From: G963668435 sp963668435
GTDB lineage: Bacteria > Latescibacterota > Latescibacteria > Latescibacterales > Latescibacteraceae
Assembly (NCBI GenBank): GCA_963668435.2
Contig: CAXXSC010000005.1
Location: forward strand, 310,001 to 374,000
Direction of reading: 5' to 3'
Length of the DNA stretch: 64,000 nucleotides
The notes beneath the pieces are model-generated. The model ran no database searches, was not told where the DNA came from, and saw only the letters and a program-made list of their open reading frames with translations. Of the stretch, positions 37,043 through 46,583 are shown piece after piece; within the stretch, counting starts at the first letter, position 1, and each line of letters starts with the position of its first letter. A program made the position numbers and the translations under genes.

Positions 37043-38001
37043 AACAGATATCCATCCTCATTGCCGTTACTTTTTTCATTTCTTCCTGCACAATTCACAG
37101 CGGCCCGGTGAAACTCGCCGACACAAACGATTCCGGGACAGTCAAACGGACACGGCAGGCCCCACCGCCTGAATCGAACGGCACAGTCAGCCTCGTGTTC
37201 GATTCCTATTTTGCCGCCGACACGGACATCCTCTCCCCTCAAGGCATCTCGTTCGGGGTGGATGGCACCCTTTATGTCTGCGACCGCCAGCGATCTTCCA
37301 TCCTGCGTTTCATGCCCGACGGCACCCTTCGCTCACGTTTCAGCGGTTTCAGCTCACGTGTCGCCCGCCTCACCTCGCCGATCGATGTCTGCTCGACCTC
37401 AGGCATGGGCATTTACGTTATTGACGCCGCAAATTCACAGATCATCCGTTTTGACCGCAATCTGAAAAATAATTTTGTCGCCTATTCAAAAGACTCGGAC
37501 AGCAACAACTATTTCAGTTCGTTCAGCGGCCTCTCGTTCGATCGTGGCAGCGGTGATCTCTATGTAACCGACCGCGATACCGGCTCGATCATAAGGATCG
37601 ACATGCTCAGAAGTGCTGTATCGAGCAGGGGATCTTTCGGGTCATCGCTTGAAAGTCTCAAAGAACCCGCAGGTCTCGATGTCAGCGACAACGGCGCAAT
37701 CTATGTCGCCGACAGGGCGGCCCCCTCTATCGCGAAACTCGCCCATTACGGCGCGAAAATTGAGACTATCGGCAGCGAGGCGCTCGAGGCGCCCATCGAT
37801 GTCGCTATCATGACAGGCGACAGGCTCGTTGTTGCCGACAAACGCGGTATCGTCGTTTTTGCCATGGACGGCACCGTGCTTGGCACAGCCGGATTCGGTG
37901 TCGACCGCGACATGAGCCCGCGTTCGCTGGCGTTCATGGAGGACAAGCTGTATATCAGTGACGGCGTCAGCAGGAAAATCCTCGTCTATTCAGTGAAATA
38001 A
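37039..38001 (+). CDS. Lipoprotein with NHL/SMP-30-like beta-propeller
   Basis: A 320-residue protein with a lipoprotein signal ending ISSC. The mature part consists of six-bladed propeller repeats of the NHL/SMP-30 kind (PQGISFGVDGTLYVCDRQ, GLDVSDNGAIYVADR, PIDVAIMTGDRLVVADK, SPRSLAFMEDKLYISD). Such proteins bind ligands or hydrolyse lactones; no metal site is obvious here. It overlaps the upstream methyltransferase by four bases. Confidence 0.78.
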   Translation: MKQISILIAVTFFISSCTIHSGPVKLADTNDSGTVKRTRQAPPPESNGTVSLVFDSYFAADTDILSPQGISFGVDGTLYVCDRQRSSILRFMPDGTLRSRFSGFSSRVARLTSPIDVCSTSGMGIYVIDAANSQIIRFDRNLKNNFVAYSKDSDSNNYFSSFSGLSFDRGSGDLYVTDRDTGSIIRIDMLRSAVSSRGSFGSSLESLKEPAGLDVSDNGAIYVADRAAPSIAKLAHYGAKIETIGSEALEAPIDVAIMTGDRLVVADKRGIVVFAMDGTVLGTAGFGVDRDMSPRSLAFMEDKLYISDGVSRKILVYSVK

Positions 38002-38080
38002 GGCATATTATATACAGGAAACGCTGTTCATGTAGAGACCCGTTCGACGATTATCGACAAAACCTCAGAGGGAGACGGAC

Positions 38081-38794
38081 ATGCCATTTTACGAAAATCT
38101 CGGTATGGTTTATGATCGTGTATTCCCGGAAAACCCTGTCATTACAGCATTCCTTTCAGAAGGCCTGCCACCGGAAAGCAACATCCTGGATATTGCCTGC
38201 GGAACCGGCGGCTATGCCTGCGCCCTTGCCGCAATGGGGCATACTGTCACCGGCATCGACCTCGACAGCGGCATGATAGAGCGGGCAAAAGCCAAATGCC
38301 GCGAAAACACCACGTTTTTTACATCCGACATGCTGTCTTTCGATACCGCCACCGGCAGCCGCACATTTGACCGCATCTATTGTGTCGGCAACTCCCTTCC
38401 GCACCTTCACAGCCGCGAAGAAATACAATCCCTCTGCCATAAAGCGAAAACAGCCATACGTAAAAACGGCTCTTTTCTTTTACAAACTGTCAATTTCAGA
38501 CGGGTGCTCGACGGTCACATGGACGCACTTCCCGTGATAGAAAACCGCGAGGCCGGCATCCGTTTCCAGCGTTCTTATGAGCCCGGAGAAATCCCCGGAA
38601 CAGTCACATTCAACGGCACATTGAGCCTCGATGGCGACAGCTGGCACGATCATGTCACCCTGCTCGCTCTCGAACAAGACGAACTATCGGACATACTGCA
38701 AAAAGCCGGTTTCACCTCACTTGAATATTTCGGAGACTATAAAAAGAATCCATTCACGGCAGAATCTCCCGCGCTCATTATCAGGGCTTGCTGA
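38081..38794 (+). CDS. Class I SAM-dependent methyltransferase
   Basis: A 237-residue methyltransferase. Motif I NILDIACGTGGYACALA, motif II VTGIDLDSGMIERA and the core strand RIYCVGNSLPHL fit the Methyltransf_25 group. Ribosome site GAGGGAGA. It ends 12 bp before the PhoD-like phosphatase gene. The substrate is unknown. Confidence 0.85.
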   Translation: MPFYENLGMVYDRVFPENPVITAFLSEGLPPESNILDIACGTGGYACALAAMGHTVTGIDLDSGMIERAKAKCRENTTFFTSDMLSFDTATGSRTFDRIYCVGNSLPHLHSREEIQSLCHKAKTAIRKNGSFLLQTVNFRRVLDGHMDALPVIENREAGIRFQRSYEPGEIPGTVTFNGTLSLDGDSWHDHVTLLALEQDELSDILQKAGFTSLEYFGDYKKNPFTAESPALIIRAC

Positions 38795-38806
38795 AAGGAG
38801 AGTTGC

Positions 38807-41452
38807 ATGCAGACACATGACCGCTTTATCCGCTCGACGACACTCATTGTCGCTGTTATTACTCTCTGTTTCTGTTTGATTGAGAGCGTCAGCGCCGACA
38901 CTTTCGACAGCCAGCTCCCAGAAACAGACCGTGTCTGGCTCGGCCCCGACTACTGGGCAGGCCCCCTTCAGGACTGGCGTCTCAGAGACGGATGGATCGA
39001 ATGCGAAACAGGCGGCGGCGACCGAAATGTATTCCTCCTGACACAGGAGCTCATCGCGGGCAAAGGCGCTTTCGAAATGAGCGTTGTTATCGACCGTCTG
39101 CCCAAAGACAGCGTCATACTCGACAATGGTCTTGTCGGCTTCAAAGTCGGTGTTAGAGGGGAGTTCAAGGATTATCGCGACAGCGCTGTCCGCGGCATAG
39201 GATTCCCGGTCGGTGTCGATACGAAAGGCGGTCTCTTTATCGGGAAACCGATGAAAAGCGGGGCCACTGTGCCGGTGTCGGACAAGGTGCTGAAACTGGT
39301 TCTCACAGGCAAACCGGCAGGCAAAACATTCGCGCTGACATTATCTGTCTTTGATGCCTTCGGAAACCTTCTCTCAAGTGCCGAACGGAACGACATCGAT
39401 CCTGATTGGGCGACAGGCGGTGTCGCGCTGCTCTGTTCGCACGGCGAGTACAAGGAAGTGAGCGCCAAACGCCCCTCGATCGATGACGGCAACTGGGGAA
39501 CACGCCAGGGCACTGCGCGCGGAGGAAACGTACGATTCCGTTTCGCTTCCTGGAGGCTTTCAGGCGACCGGGTCAGGTCGCACCCGGAACGCGAGTTCGG
39601 GCCGATCCTGTTCTCACAGTATACACTGAGCTGCGGCACACTCAAAATGACCGCGCAGCTCCCGCCGCTCAGTGATCGTGACGCCACAAGCGCCTGTCTC
39701 GACATACTCACCGCCGGAAACTGGAAAACGGTGTCCGAGGCGGCTATCCACCCTCTCGCGAGAACCGCTACATTCCGCGTGGACAATTGGGACAGCACAG
39801 TAGACACACCCTACCGCATATCATGCACATTTATCGGGAAAGAAAATATTGTCCGCACAGCTTACAGGACCGGAACAGTCCGCCGCGAGCCCTGGGACAA
39901 GGAAGAGATCTCGGTGGCTGGGTTCACCGGCAACAACGATCTCGGTTTCCCCAACACCGATATTTTCAGAAGTATTTGCTATAATGATCCCGATTTCCTC
40001 TTCTTCTCCGGCGACCAGATCTACGAGGGCGTGGCCGGTTTTGGTGTCCAGCGCGAACCGCTCGACAAATCGGCACTCGACTATCTCAGAAAATGGTATC
40101 TCTACGGCTGGGCTTACGGCGAGCTCATGCGGGACCGTCCCACTGTCGCCATCCCGGATGATCACGATGTCTATCACGGCAATGTCTGGGGCAACGGCGG
40201 CGCACATGCCCCCAAACGACCGACAGACAAGGAGTCACAGGACCTTGGCGGCTACAAACAGCCTGCGGAATGGGTGAGAATGGTCGACCGGACACAGGCA
40301 TCACACCTGCCCGATCCCTACGATCCCTCACCGGTCGAGCAGGGAATCGGTGTTTATTACACCTCTATCGATTACGCCGGAGTGAGCTTTGCCGTGCTCG
40401 AGGACAGAAAATTCAAGTCGCCGCCAGCAGTGCTCGTTCCAGCGGGCAAGATTGTCAACGGCTGGTCGGAGAACAAGGATTTTGATCCAAAAACAGAGGC
40501 CGATGTCCCCGGCGCAATCCTCCTCGGCCAGCGACAGCTCGATTTCCTCGCCGACTGGGCTGCCGACTGGCGCAACGGTGTATGGATGAAAGTCTGCCTC
40601 TCCCAAACCATATTTGCCAATGTGGCCACACTTCCCTACAAGGAGCTGATGAGCGATGTTGTCGTGCCGCAGCTAAGAATACTTGAAAAAGGCGACTATC
40701 CGCCGGATGATGTCCCGGTCGCCGACATGGACTCCAACGGCTGGCCGCAGTCGGGCCGCAATCGCGCGCTCCGGGAACTTCGCAAGGGATTCGTGTTCCA
40801 TCTCGCCGGCGACCAGCACCTGGGCAGTTTCACACACTACGGTATCGATGACTGGCATGATGCCGGTTACGCGTTCTGTGTCCCGGCGATCTCAAACATC
40901 TTTCCGCGGCGCTGGTGCCCGCGTGAGACCGGCAGGAACCGTAAACGCGGCACACCGAAATACACCGGCGATTTCGAGGACGGTTTCGGCAATCACATCT
41001 CGGTCTACGCCGTATCCAACCCGGAATTCACCGGCCTGAAACCCTCGCGCCTCTACGACCGCGCGACCGGCTACGGCATCATCCGTCTCAACCGCGAAAG
41101 CCGCGAAATCACTTCAGAATGCTGGCCGCGCCTCTCAGATCCGGCCTCGGGCAACGGGGAATACGAGGGCTGGCCGATCACGATCAAGCAGATCGACAAC
41201 TATGGCCGCGATGCCAAAGCCCACTTGCCCGAAATCGTTGTCAACGGCATGGAAGATCCGGTTATCCAAGTCATAGATGAGTCAAGCGGTGAGATTATCT
41301 ATACACTCAGAATCAAGGGACAGTCGTTTACACCGAAAGTTTTCGCCAAAGGCAGCTATACGGTCAAAGTCGGCGAGCCCGGCACCTCGAAATGGAAAAT
41401 ATTCGAGGGTGTAAAATCGGGCGCTAAAAAGAAAATAGAAGTGGCGTTTTAG
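38807..41452 (+). CDS. Large exported PhoD-like metallophosphatase
   Basis: An 881-residue protein with a Sec signal (TLIVAVITLCFCLIESVSA). The N-terminal third (to ~360) is beta rich and may bind carbohydrate or membrane. A PhoD-type metallophosphatase core follows, with the motifs FTGNNDLG, FFSGDQIYE (~residue 400), PDDHDVYHGN (~448) and the late HLAGDQHLGS (~664). The C-terminal ~120 residues form another beta domain. PhoD enzymes hydrolyse phosphodiesters or phosphomonoesters outside the cell. It is far longer than classical PhoD (about 550 residues). Strong AAAGGAGAG site. Confidence 0.82.
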   Translation: MQTHDRFIRSTTLIVAVITLCFCLIESVSADTFDSQLPETDRVWLGPDYWAGPLQDWRLRDGWIECETGGGDRNVFLLTQELIAGKGAFEMSVVIDRLPKDSVILDNGLVGFKVGVRGEFKDYRDSAVRGIGFPVGVDTKGGLFIGKPMKSGATVPVSDKVLKLVLTGKPAGKTFALTLSVFDAFGNLLSSAERNDIDPDWATGGVALLCSHGEYKEVSAKRPSIDDGNWGTRQGTARGGNVRFRFASWRLSGDRVRSHPEREFGPILFSQYTLSCGTLKMTAQLPPLSDRDATSACLDILTAGNWKTVSEAAIHPLARTATFRVDNWDSTVDTPYRISCTFIGKENIVRTAYRTGTVRREPWDKEEISVAGFTGNNDLGFPNTDIFRSICYNDPDFLFFSGDQIYEGVAGFGVQREPLDKSALDYLRKWYLYGWAYGELMRDRPTVAIPDDHDVYHGNVWGNGGAHAPKRPTDKESQDLGGYKQPAEWVRMVDRTQASHLPDPYDPSPVEQGIGVYYTSIDYAGVSFAVLEDRKFKSPPAVLVPAGKIVNGWSENKDFDPKTEADVPGAILLGQRQLDFLADWAADWRNGVWMKVCLSQTIFANVATLPYKELMSDVVVPQLRILEKGDYPPDDVPVADMDSNGWPQSGRNRALRELRKGFVFHLAGDQHLGSFTHYGIDDWHDAGYAFCVPAISNIFPRRWCPRETGRNRKRGTPKYTGDFEDGFGNHISVYAVSNPEFTGLKPSRLYDRATGYGIIRLNRESREITSECWPRLSDPASGNGEYEGWPITIKQIDNYGRDAKAHLPEIVVNGMEDPVIQVIDESSGEIIYTLRIKGQSFTPKVFAKGSYTVKVGEPGTSKWKIFEGVKSGAKKKIEVAF

Positions 41453-41473
41453 GGACAATACTAATTAACGGCC

Positions 41474-41512
41474 ACGGAGCAAGCTCCAAAGAATTATCTC
41501 AATAAAAGGAAC
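41474..41512. repeat. Palindromic repeat family A, copy 4
   Basis: GGAGC-AA-GCTCC (41476-41487) then AAAGAATTATCTCAATAAAAGGA, matching copy 1 outside the stem. It lies 23 bp after the phosphatase stop. The AAAAGGA at its end doubles as the ribosome site of the next gene. Confidence 0.6.
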
Positions 41513-41518
41513 TCTATA

Positions 41519-41848
41519 ATGGGATCAGGGCTTTTAGTCGAATGTAAAAACTGTGATTACAATGATGAATTTCTATATGGAATCGGCATGATGTATGTTT
41601 CTCTCGATAATGTACTTGATACCGATACAAACGAGGAACATCAGAAAATAAAAGAACTCCTTGTTGAAAATAGCCTCGAAAACAAGCCGAATCTATTTGA
41701 AAATCCATTTTTTGAACAAAGGATATACGAATGCAAAAAATGCCATAAACGAACAGCTAAGCTTTATGTCAAAATCATATATGGAGAGGATCAAGTTTAC
41801 GAAACGACTTTCACCTGCTCAAAATGTAAAAAAACCTCTACCATATAG
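41519..41848 (+). CDS. Small zinc-ribbon protein, probably interrupted by a frameshift
   Basis: A 109-residue protein with three CxxC pairs: CKNC near the start, CKKC in the middle and CSKC near the end. No larger family is recognised; multiple zinc ribbons suggest nucleic-acid or protein binding. The frame ends at 41848 soon after a run of seven A (41828-41834). Adding one A continues it to 41934 and supplies a fourth module, PCPKCGKTTLYMQGIVCWD. This suggests an indel, slippage or a sequence error; the intended product would be about 138 residues. The gene is A+T rich compared with its neighbours. Confidence 0.5.
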   Translation: MGSGLLVECKNCDYNDEFLYGIGMMYVSLDNVLDTDTNEEHQKIKELLVENSLENKPNLFENPFFEQRIYECKKCHKRTAKLYVKIIYGEDQVYETTFTCSKCKKTSTI

Positions 41849-42021
41849 AAAATGAAAATGATATTTTTTCAAGACCCTGTCCTAAGTGCGGAAAAACGAC
41901 CCTTTACATGCAGGGAATTGTCTGCTGGGATTGATTAATAAATTTTTTAAAAACGTAACTATTACACAGGCACACTTGCCTTGAACGTTTAGTCATTTTC
42001 ACTTTAGAAAAAGGATCAACG

Positions 42022-44085
42022 ATGAAACGACTTGTTCTGCTCCTGGTTCTCGCGCAGGTATTGTTTTCCGTGGCAGTGTTCGCAGCGGATGAGGTGACAC
42101 CGGATGATTTCGACCGGGCTATCTCCGGCAGACTCGAACACCCCTACCTTTATTTTGGTGAGAACGACAAGCCCGCCATTCGGGAGCTGATCGAGAACGA
42201 TACCGAATCGCGCGATGTCTGGAACAGGCTCTGCGCCGAAGCGAACCGTCTTCTCTACACGCCTGTCGAGGACGCACCGCCGCGCGACAAGAACCCACGT
42301 TTCACCGGTGACTGGGGGACAAACCACTTTACTGTCCGCTACCGCGAGAACGCGCTCACGCTTGCCTTTCTCTACCAGATGACCGGGGAGCGGAAATACG
42401 CCGACAAGGCATTCGAGTTCGCCGACCGTGTCTGCGACATGGAGAACTGGACCGACCGCGCGCACCAGTTCCCAATTATTTACAGCAGAGTCATGCCCTG
42501 GAATGTACCTGACGACCAGGTCGTTTTCGACTACGACATCTATGCAGCGGAAACAGCACAGGTGCTGGGGACTGTTTATGACTGGCTCTACCCGGTGCTG
42601 ACTGTCCGGCAGCGTGACCGTATCCGCGGCGCGCTCCTGGAAAAAGCCATCCTCCGGGTGAAAGGCACCTGGGATTACCACTGGTGGGCATGGGCCTACC
42701 GATGCAACTGGCTGACAACCTGCGCGAGCGGCGCGGGCACCGCGGCACTGGCCATATTGACCGAAAATCCTGAGCTGACCGATGTCGTCGCGGAATCCTA
42801 CAAGCGGATATGGAAAACCTTCGACGAGATCGGCATCGACGGCGGCTGGCAGGAAGGTGTCGGCTACTCATTCGCCAACCATTACCAGGCGGTGAAATAC
42901 GGTATCCCGCTCAAACGCCTGACAAAGAACAGGTACAGCATTCTGAATCACCCGAAAATCCAGGAGCACCCGGTATCGTTCTACCTGTACTGCTGGCTCC
43001 CGCCGAAGAACAAGGTCGATTTTGGCGACACCGGCAACAGGATTCGCTCAAGCAATGTCACCTATATCTACAACTGCCTGACAAAGGAAACGAAAAGCCC
43101 CGCCGCGGCATGGTGGCGTGAGAACAATCTCGGTGCGGCCGAGGGGCTCTGGGACCTGATCTGGCCACGCCCCGATGTCCAGCCCGCGCTGCCGAAAACC
43201 GCAGGCCATCATTTCAGAACTATCGACTACATCGTCATGCGAAGTGATTTCACAAGCACCGACAAGATGATTGTGGCATGTAAAGCGGGCAAACACAGCG
43301 ATCCTCATCACGGCCATCTCGACTGTGGTGATTTCGTGCTTCACTGGCAGGGACAGACTTTTATCCGCGGCATCGGCAATATCCCCTACGACGAGAAATG
43401 TTTCGACGATCTCCGCTGGACCTATCCGCAGGCCTCGAGTGTCGGCCAGAATGTCGTCTTTGTCAACGGCGAGAAGCAGATTCCCGGCAAATGGCGCGGC
43501 AAGCCCATGGACGAGACCATCGGTGGCGAGGTACTCGAATACCGTCCCGGCAAAGCGGTCGATTACGCCCTTCTCGATCCCACAAAGGCCTATCCCAGCG
43601 AGGAACTGAAAAACTGGCGCCGCCATGTCCTGCTCGACAAGCCAGAAATCATGCTCTTGCTCGATGAGGTCACGTCTGACAAGGGCGCGGAAATCGCATT
43701 CAGGTTCCATCAGGGCGCAGAGGCTGATATTCAGGAGAAATTCGTCTATCTGGAGGGTGACAACGGGAATATCGCGCTGATACCGGTTTCCTCAGTCCCG
43801 TTTAGATTCAAAGCGGACCGTCACGGCTACCTCCCGGTGCAGGCGAACGCACGGTTCCGCTGGATCGACTACATCGACACCGAGGTGACCGCGAAAGAGA
43901 AGGTCACACGTATGGCGCATATCGCAGTGCCGGTCATCGACCGCGCCGAAGCGGAAAAAATAGCAGGAAGCGCCGTCATGAACGTGAACTCTGGCAAACG
44001 CCTCGAAATCTCGTTTGCCAAGGAAGGCGCAACACACAGCTACTCGTTCGAGGATAAGGGCGAGGGGTTCAGGCTGGCAAAATAG
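42022..44085 (+). CDS. Exported heparinase II/III-family polysaccharide lyase
   Basis: A 687-residue protein with a Sec signal (LVLLLVLAQVLFSVAVFAAD). The N-terminal ~350 residues form an (alpha/alpha) toroid (TGERKYADKAFEFADRV, GTVYDWLYPVLT, WWAWAYRCNWLTTC). The C-terminal half is a beta-sandwich with the family motif DPHHGHLDCGDFVL (~residue 425). Enzymes of this class eliminate uronic-acid-containing polysaccharides such as heparin, alginate or ulvan. It converges with a second heparinase-like gene on the opposite strand. Ribosome site AAAAGGA. Confidence 0.85.
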   Translation: MKRLVLLLVLAQVLFSVAVFAADEVTPDDFDRAISGRLEHPYLYFGENDKPAIRELIENDTESRDVWNRLCAEANRLLYTPVEDAPPRDKNPRFTGDWGTNHFTVRYRENALTLAFLYQMTGERKYADKAFEFADRVCDMENWTDRAHQFPIIYSRVMPWNVPDDQVVFDYDIYAAETAQVLGTVYDWLYPVLTVRQRDRIRGALLEKAILRVKGTWDYHWWAWAYRCNWLTTCASGAGTAALAILTENPELTDVVAESYKRIWKTFDEIGIDGGWQEGVGYSFANHYQAVKYGIPLKRLTKNRYSILNHPKIQEHPVSFYLYCWLPPKNKVDFGDTGNRIRSSNVTYIYNCLTKETKSPAAAWWRENNLGAAEGLWDLIWPRPDVQPALPKTAGHHFRTIDYIVMRSDFTSTDKMIVACKAGKHSDPHHGHLDCGDFVLHWQGQTFIRGIGNIPYDEKCFDDLRWTYPQASSVGQNVVFVNGEKQIPGKWRGKPMDETIGGEVLEYRPGKAVDYALLDPTKAYPSEELKNWRRHVLLDKPEIMLLLDEVTSDKGAEIAFRFHQGAEADIQEKFVYLEGDNGNIALIPVSSVPFRFKADRHGYLPVQANARFRWIDYIDTEVTAKEKVTRMAHIAVPVIDRAEAEKIAGSAVMNVNSGKRLEISFAKEGATHSYSFEDKGEGFRLAK

Positions 44086-44103
44086 TAGGAATGTCTCGAA
44101 AAG

Positions 44104-44188
44104 AAAACCGCAGAAGCACAGGGATACAGAAGAATTAAGTTTGTATCACATTTTTCCTCTGCGTCTTTGCGCCTCTGCGGTTTTTTTT
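44104..44188 (+). terminator. Terminator-like long inverted repeat
   Basis: AAAACCGCAGA (44104-44114) is complementary to TCTGCGGTTTT (44174-44184), followed by an eight-T run. The 59-base loop contains CTCTGCGTCTTTGCGCC, a motif often found repeated in bacterial intergenic DNA. It could end transcription of the lyase gene. Confidence 0.5.
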
Positions 44189-44259
44189 ATCCGTAAAATC
44201 GGTTCAATCCACGTGATCCGTGTTCTATGATTCAGACTGCAATCCCTGTTGTCTCACTT

Positions 44260-46431
44260 TTACTCAGTCCCGAACAGCCCGCTCTGTTTCTGCACAGTTT
44301 CAGTCAGCGCTGTATCGGTCACCGTCCTGCCACCCTCTTTAATGCTGATATGTCCGGAAGCGGCGCCCGATGTCCCGAACAGGACCTCGAAATCACGGTT
44401 GTCGACACTGAACGCGACACCGTTCATGCCGTTGCGCTCCACAAAACGCGGGCTGATTTTCCTGCCGCCATTCCTCTCCGCGGTCTGGAGAAAATGCAGG
44501 AAGCAAGTCTCATTCGTGTCTGCTGGCGCTTTCACCTCGACACGCCACTGGCCGAGAAGTGGTGTCGTGTCAGGATATTTGTAAGTGTCTGGCATGGCGT
44601 AGTTATGCCCCTCGACTTCGAACTGGCGTCCAGGGCCGCCGATGGTCTCGATCACGGCATCTTTCGGCAGAACAGTCGTTGCATAAAGCCGCCCGTCCTC
44701 GTGAGTGGTACTGAACGAGAGACCGTTGACTTCGGGCTCCTCCGCCGCGTGCAGAAGCCATGTTTTTTCATATGACCGGTCGGTCGAAGCTACCCGGTCG
44801 AATATCACATAGTAATCGGGATTGATAAAAACGATCTGACGGAGAGCGAGCGAGCATTTTTCACTGCTGTATGCATCGGTGGCATCCCCCGCCACATACG
44901 AGAAATTGCCATTGGTCTCGAATGCCGCGACATGCGAACCGATAAGCTCCATCTGACCGCCGTCGTTGGGCACCGGACGGTCTTCCTCGCCCTCGGCCGG
45001 AGCACCCCATCGCTGGCCGCCGCCCGCGCCCTTGTCCACATATATAGGCAGTTCCTCACCGGGCTTTTTGATGAGGACACAGTTGTGCGCGATTGTGCGC
45101 GGGTAGTAATTCTGCGTGTGAAGGCTGTGCGGACGTGAGCCGGTGTCCAGCGCCAGATAGCCTTTCTTGAAGATGCAGAAATGGTTGTTGTCCCAGTGTT
45201 TGTGCTGTTCCAAAACGCCGCCGCACATGAATACGAGATAACTGTCATCCGGGCCGGGTCCCGAGCGCATGAACACCTGCCCCATGTTCTCGAAATGACG
45301 GGCGTATGGCATGACCTCGGCCGGTTCCAGCGGCGCGATTTCAGGACGGCGTTCTGTCAGCAGGAACGGCGTGAACGGTATCCTGCCGAAATTTCCCTCC
45401 GGCACCTGTGTCATCATCCAGCGGGCGAACGCGGCGTTGCGAGGATTTGTCTCCCCGAAAAAGTGGATCAGCTGCAAAAGATGGCTCCGCATCTGGTTGA
45501 GGCTGATTTCGTTGGTCGTATGATAGGAATCGCCGATACCGAACTCACGGAGCCCCGGCAGCATGTTCCAATAGAGATAACCGGTGAGATAGGAGGCGTC
45601 CGGCCATTCGAGTGCGATATTCACGCCGGTGGCCGACTGATAGCTGCGGAAGAAATTGTACACCGACCAAGGATAGGCCCCCATGGAGTAATTCAGCGAG
45701 GCGGTCGCCGACCCGCCATCGTCCCCGGCGCCTTTTTTACGGTGGGCGAGAAGTGCCATGTTGAGAGTGAATCCCTCGGCGAGAAACCAGTCCGCGCGGG
45801 GATCGAAATCCTCACCCCATGTCGCAAGCCCCGCATACCAGAGCATCGAGCGGTTGCCGTAAAAACCGGTTGTCGGGCCCGACCAGTTTTCCTGCGGATA
45901 AAAATAATGACGATTGTCAGTGGGCTGCACCTGTTCGACAGCATCGAGGAAGGAAACACCCATGCGCCTCCTCGTCTCAGGCGCCAGCGTGTCAAAAATC
46001 CAGTCATATGCCGCCATCGCGCAGATACGCGAGTACGCATACCAGTTCACGGGCTTTTCGTTCGCATAGCATTCGTGGTAATACGCGAGGCTTTTTTCGA
46101 GCAAGTCCCCGCTGAACCGCGCATATTCGGCATTATCCTCCACGAGGTACACGAATGCGGCCTCGGAGGCCTGGATACCGTAGTCTTTCGTTTCAAGCGC
46201 TGAGGCTTTCAGCTTGTCCACACGGGATTTCATGGCATCATAAAGTGCCCTGTCCTCGCCGAGCGCACGTGCTTTCACTGCAGGAAAGCTGTCACGGTTG
46301 AAAAACATGCGGGGATGGTCCTCACGGAGTTTCGAGGTCAGCGATTCCGGCGGCATGTTCCGTGGAATATCGGCATGAACGGCGGTGTTCAGGAAAAGCA
46401 GGGCGGTGCACAGAAGTATCTTTTTCAGCAT
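44260..46431 (-). CDS. Exported heparinase II/III-family protein
   Basis: A 723-residue protein with a Sec signal (ILLCTALLFLNTAVHA). The helical N-terminal part begins with HPRMFFNRDSFPAVKARAL. The lyase C-terminal domain has EQHKHWDNNHFCIFKKGYLALDTGS around residue 420, matching the family's His/Asn site. It is distinct in sequence from the plus-strand lyase at 42022, so the two probably act on different linkages or substrates. The ATG at 46431 with GAGGATC upstream is used; the frame extends 34 codons further. Confidence 0.82.
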   Translation of the reverse strand: MLKKILLCTALLFLNTAVHADIPRNMPPESLTSKLREDHPRMFFNRDSFPAVKARALGEDRALYDAMKSRVDKLKASALETKDYGIQASEAAFVYLVEDNAEYARFSGDLLEKSLAYYHECYANEKPVNWYAYSRICAMAAYDWIFDTLAPETRRRMGVSFLDAVEQVQPTDNRHYFYPQENWSGPTTGFYGNRSMLWYAGLATWGEDFDPRADWFLAEGFTLNMALLAHRKKGAGDDGGSATASLNYSMGAYPWSVYNFFRSYQSATGVNIALEWPDASYLTGYLYWNMLPGLREFGIGDSYHTTNEISLNQMRSHLLQLIHFFGETNPRNAAFARWMMTQVPEGNFGRIPFTPFLLTERRPEIAPLEPAEVMPYARHFENMGQVFMRSGPGPDDSYLVFMCGGVLEQHKHWDNNHFCIFKKGYLALDTGSRPHSLHTQNYYPRTIAHNCVLIKKPGEELPIYVDKGAGGGQRWGAPAEGEEDRPVPNDGGQMELIGSHVAAFETNGNFSYVAGDATDAYSSEKCSLALRQIVFINPDYYVIFDRVASTDRSYEKTWLLHAAEEPEVNGLSFSTTHEDGRLYATTVLPKDAVIETIGGPGRQFEVEGHNYAMPDTYKYPDTTPLLGQWRVEVKAPADTNETCFLHFLQTAERNGGRKISPRFVERNGMNGVAFSVDNRDFEVLFGTSGAASGHISIKEGGRTVTDTALTETVQKQSGLFGTE

Positions 46432-46520
46432 ATGATCCTCACAGGCGGCAAATCGATTGCCTCTTGGCAGACTGGGTATTTTGTCAGTTAAACAGAGTAC
46501 ATTGCAGTATGAAGAAAAAG

Positions 46521-46562
46521 AAAGCCGCAACACAACCGAAAAATGAAGTGACTTGCGGCTTT
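46521..46562 (-). terminator. Terminator of the metallophosphoesterase gene
   Basis: A perfect 10-bp stem AAAGCCGCAA (46521-46530) with TTGCGGCTTT (46553-46562), loop 22 bases. On the minus strand it continues into CTTTTTCTTC. It lies 22 bp downstream of the stop. Confidence 0.65.
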
Positions 46563-46583
46563 ATATCAGTTGTTCGCAGCTGT

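Noticed and set aside
45181..46203. 340-codon plus-strand frame opposite the minus-strand heparinase-like gene.
   Set aside because: Shadow frame; the minus-strand gene has a signal peptide, ribosome site and family motifs.
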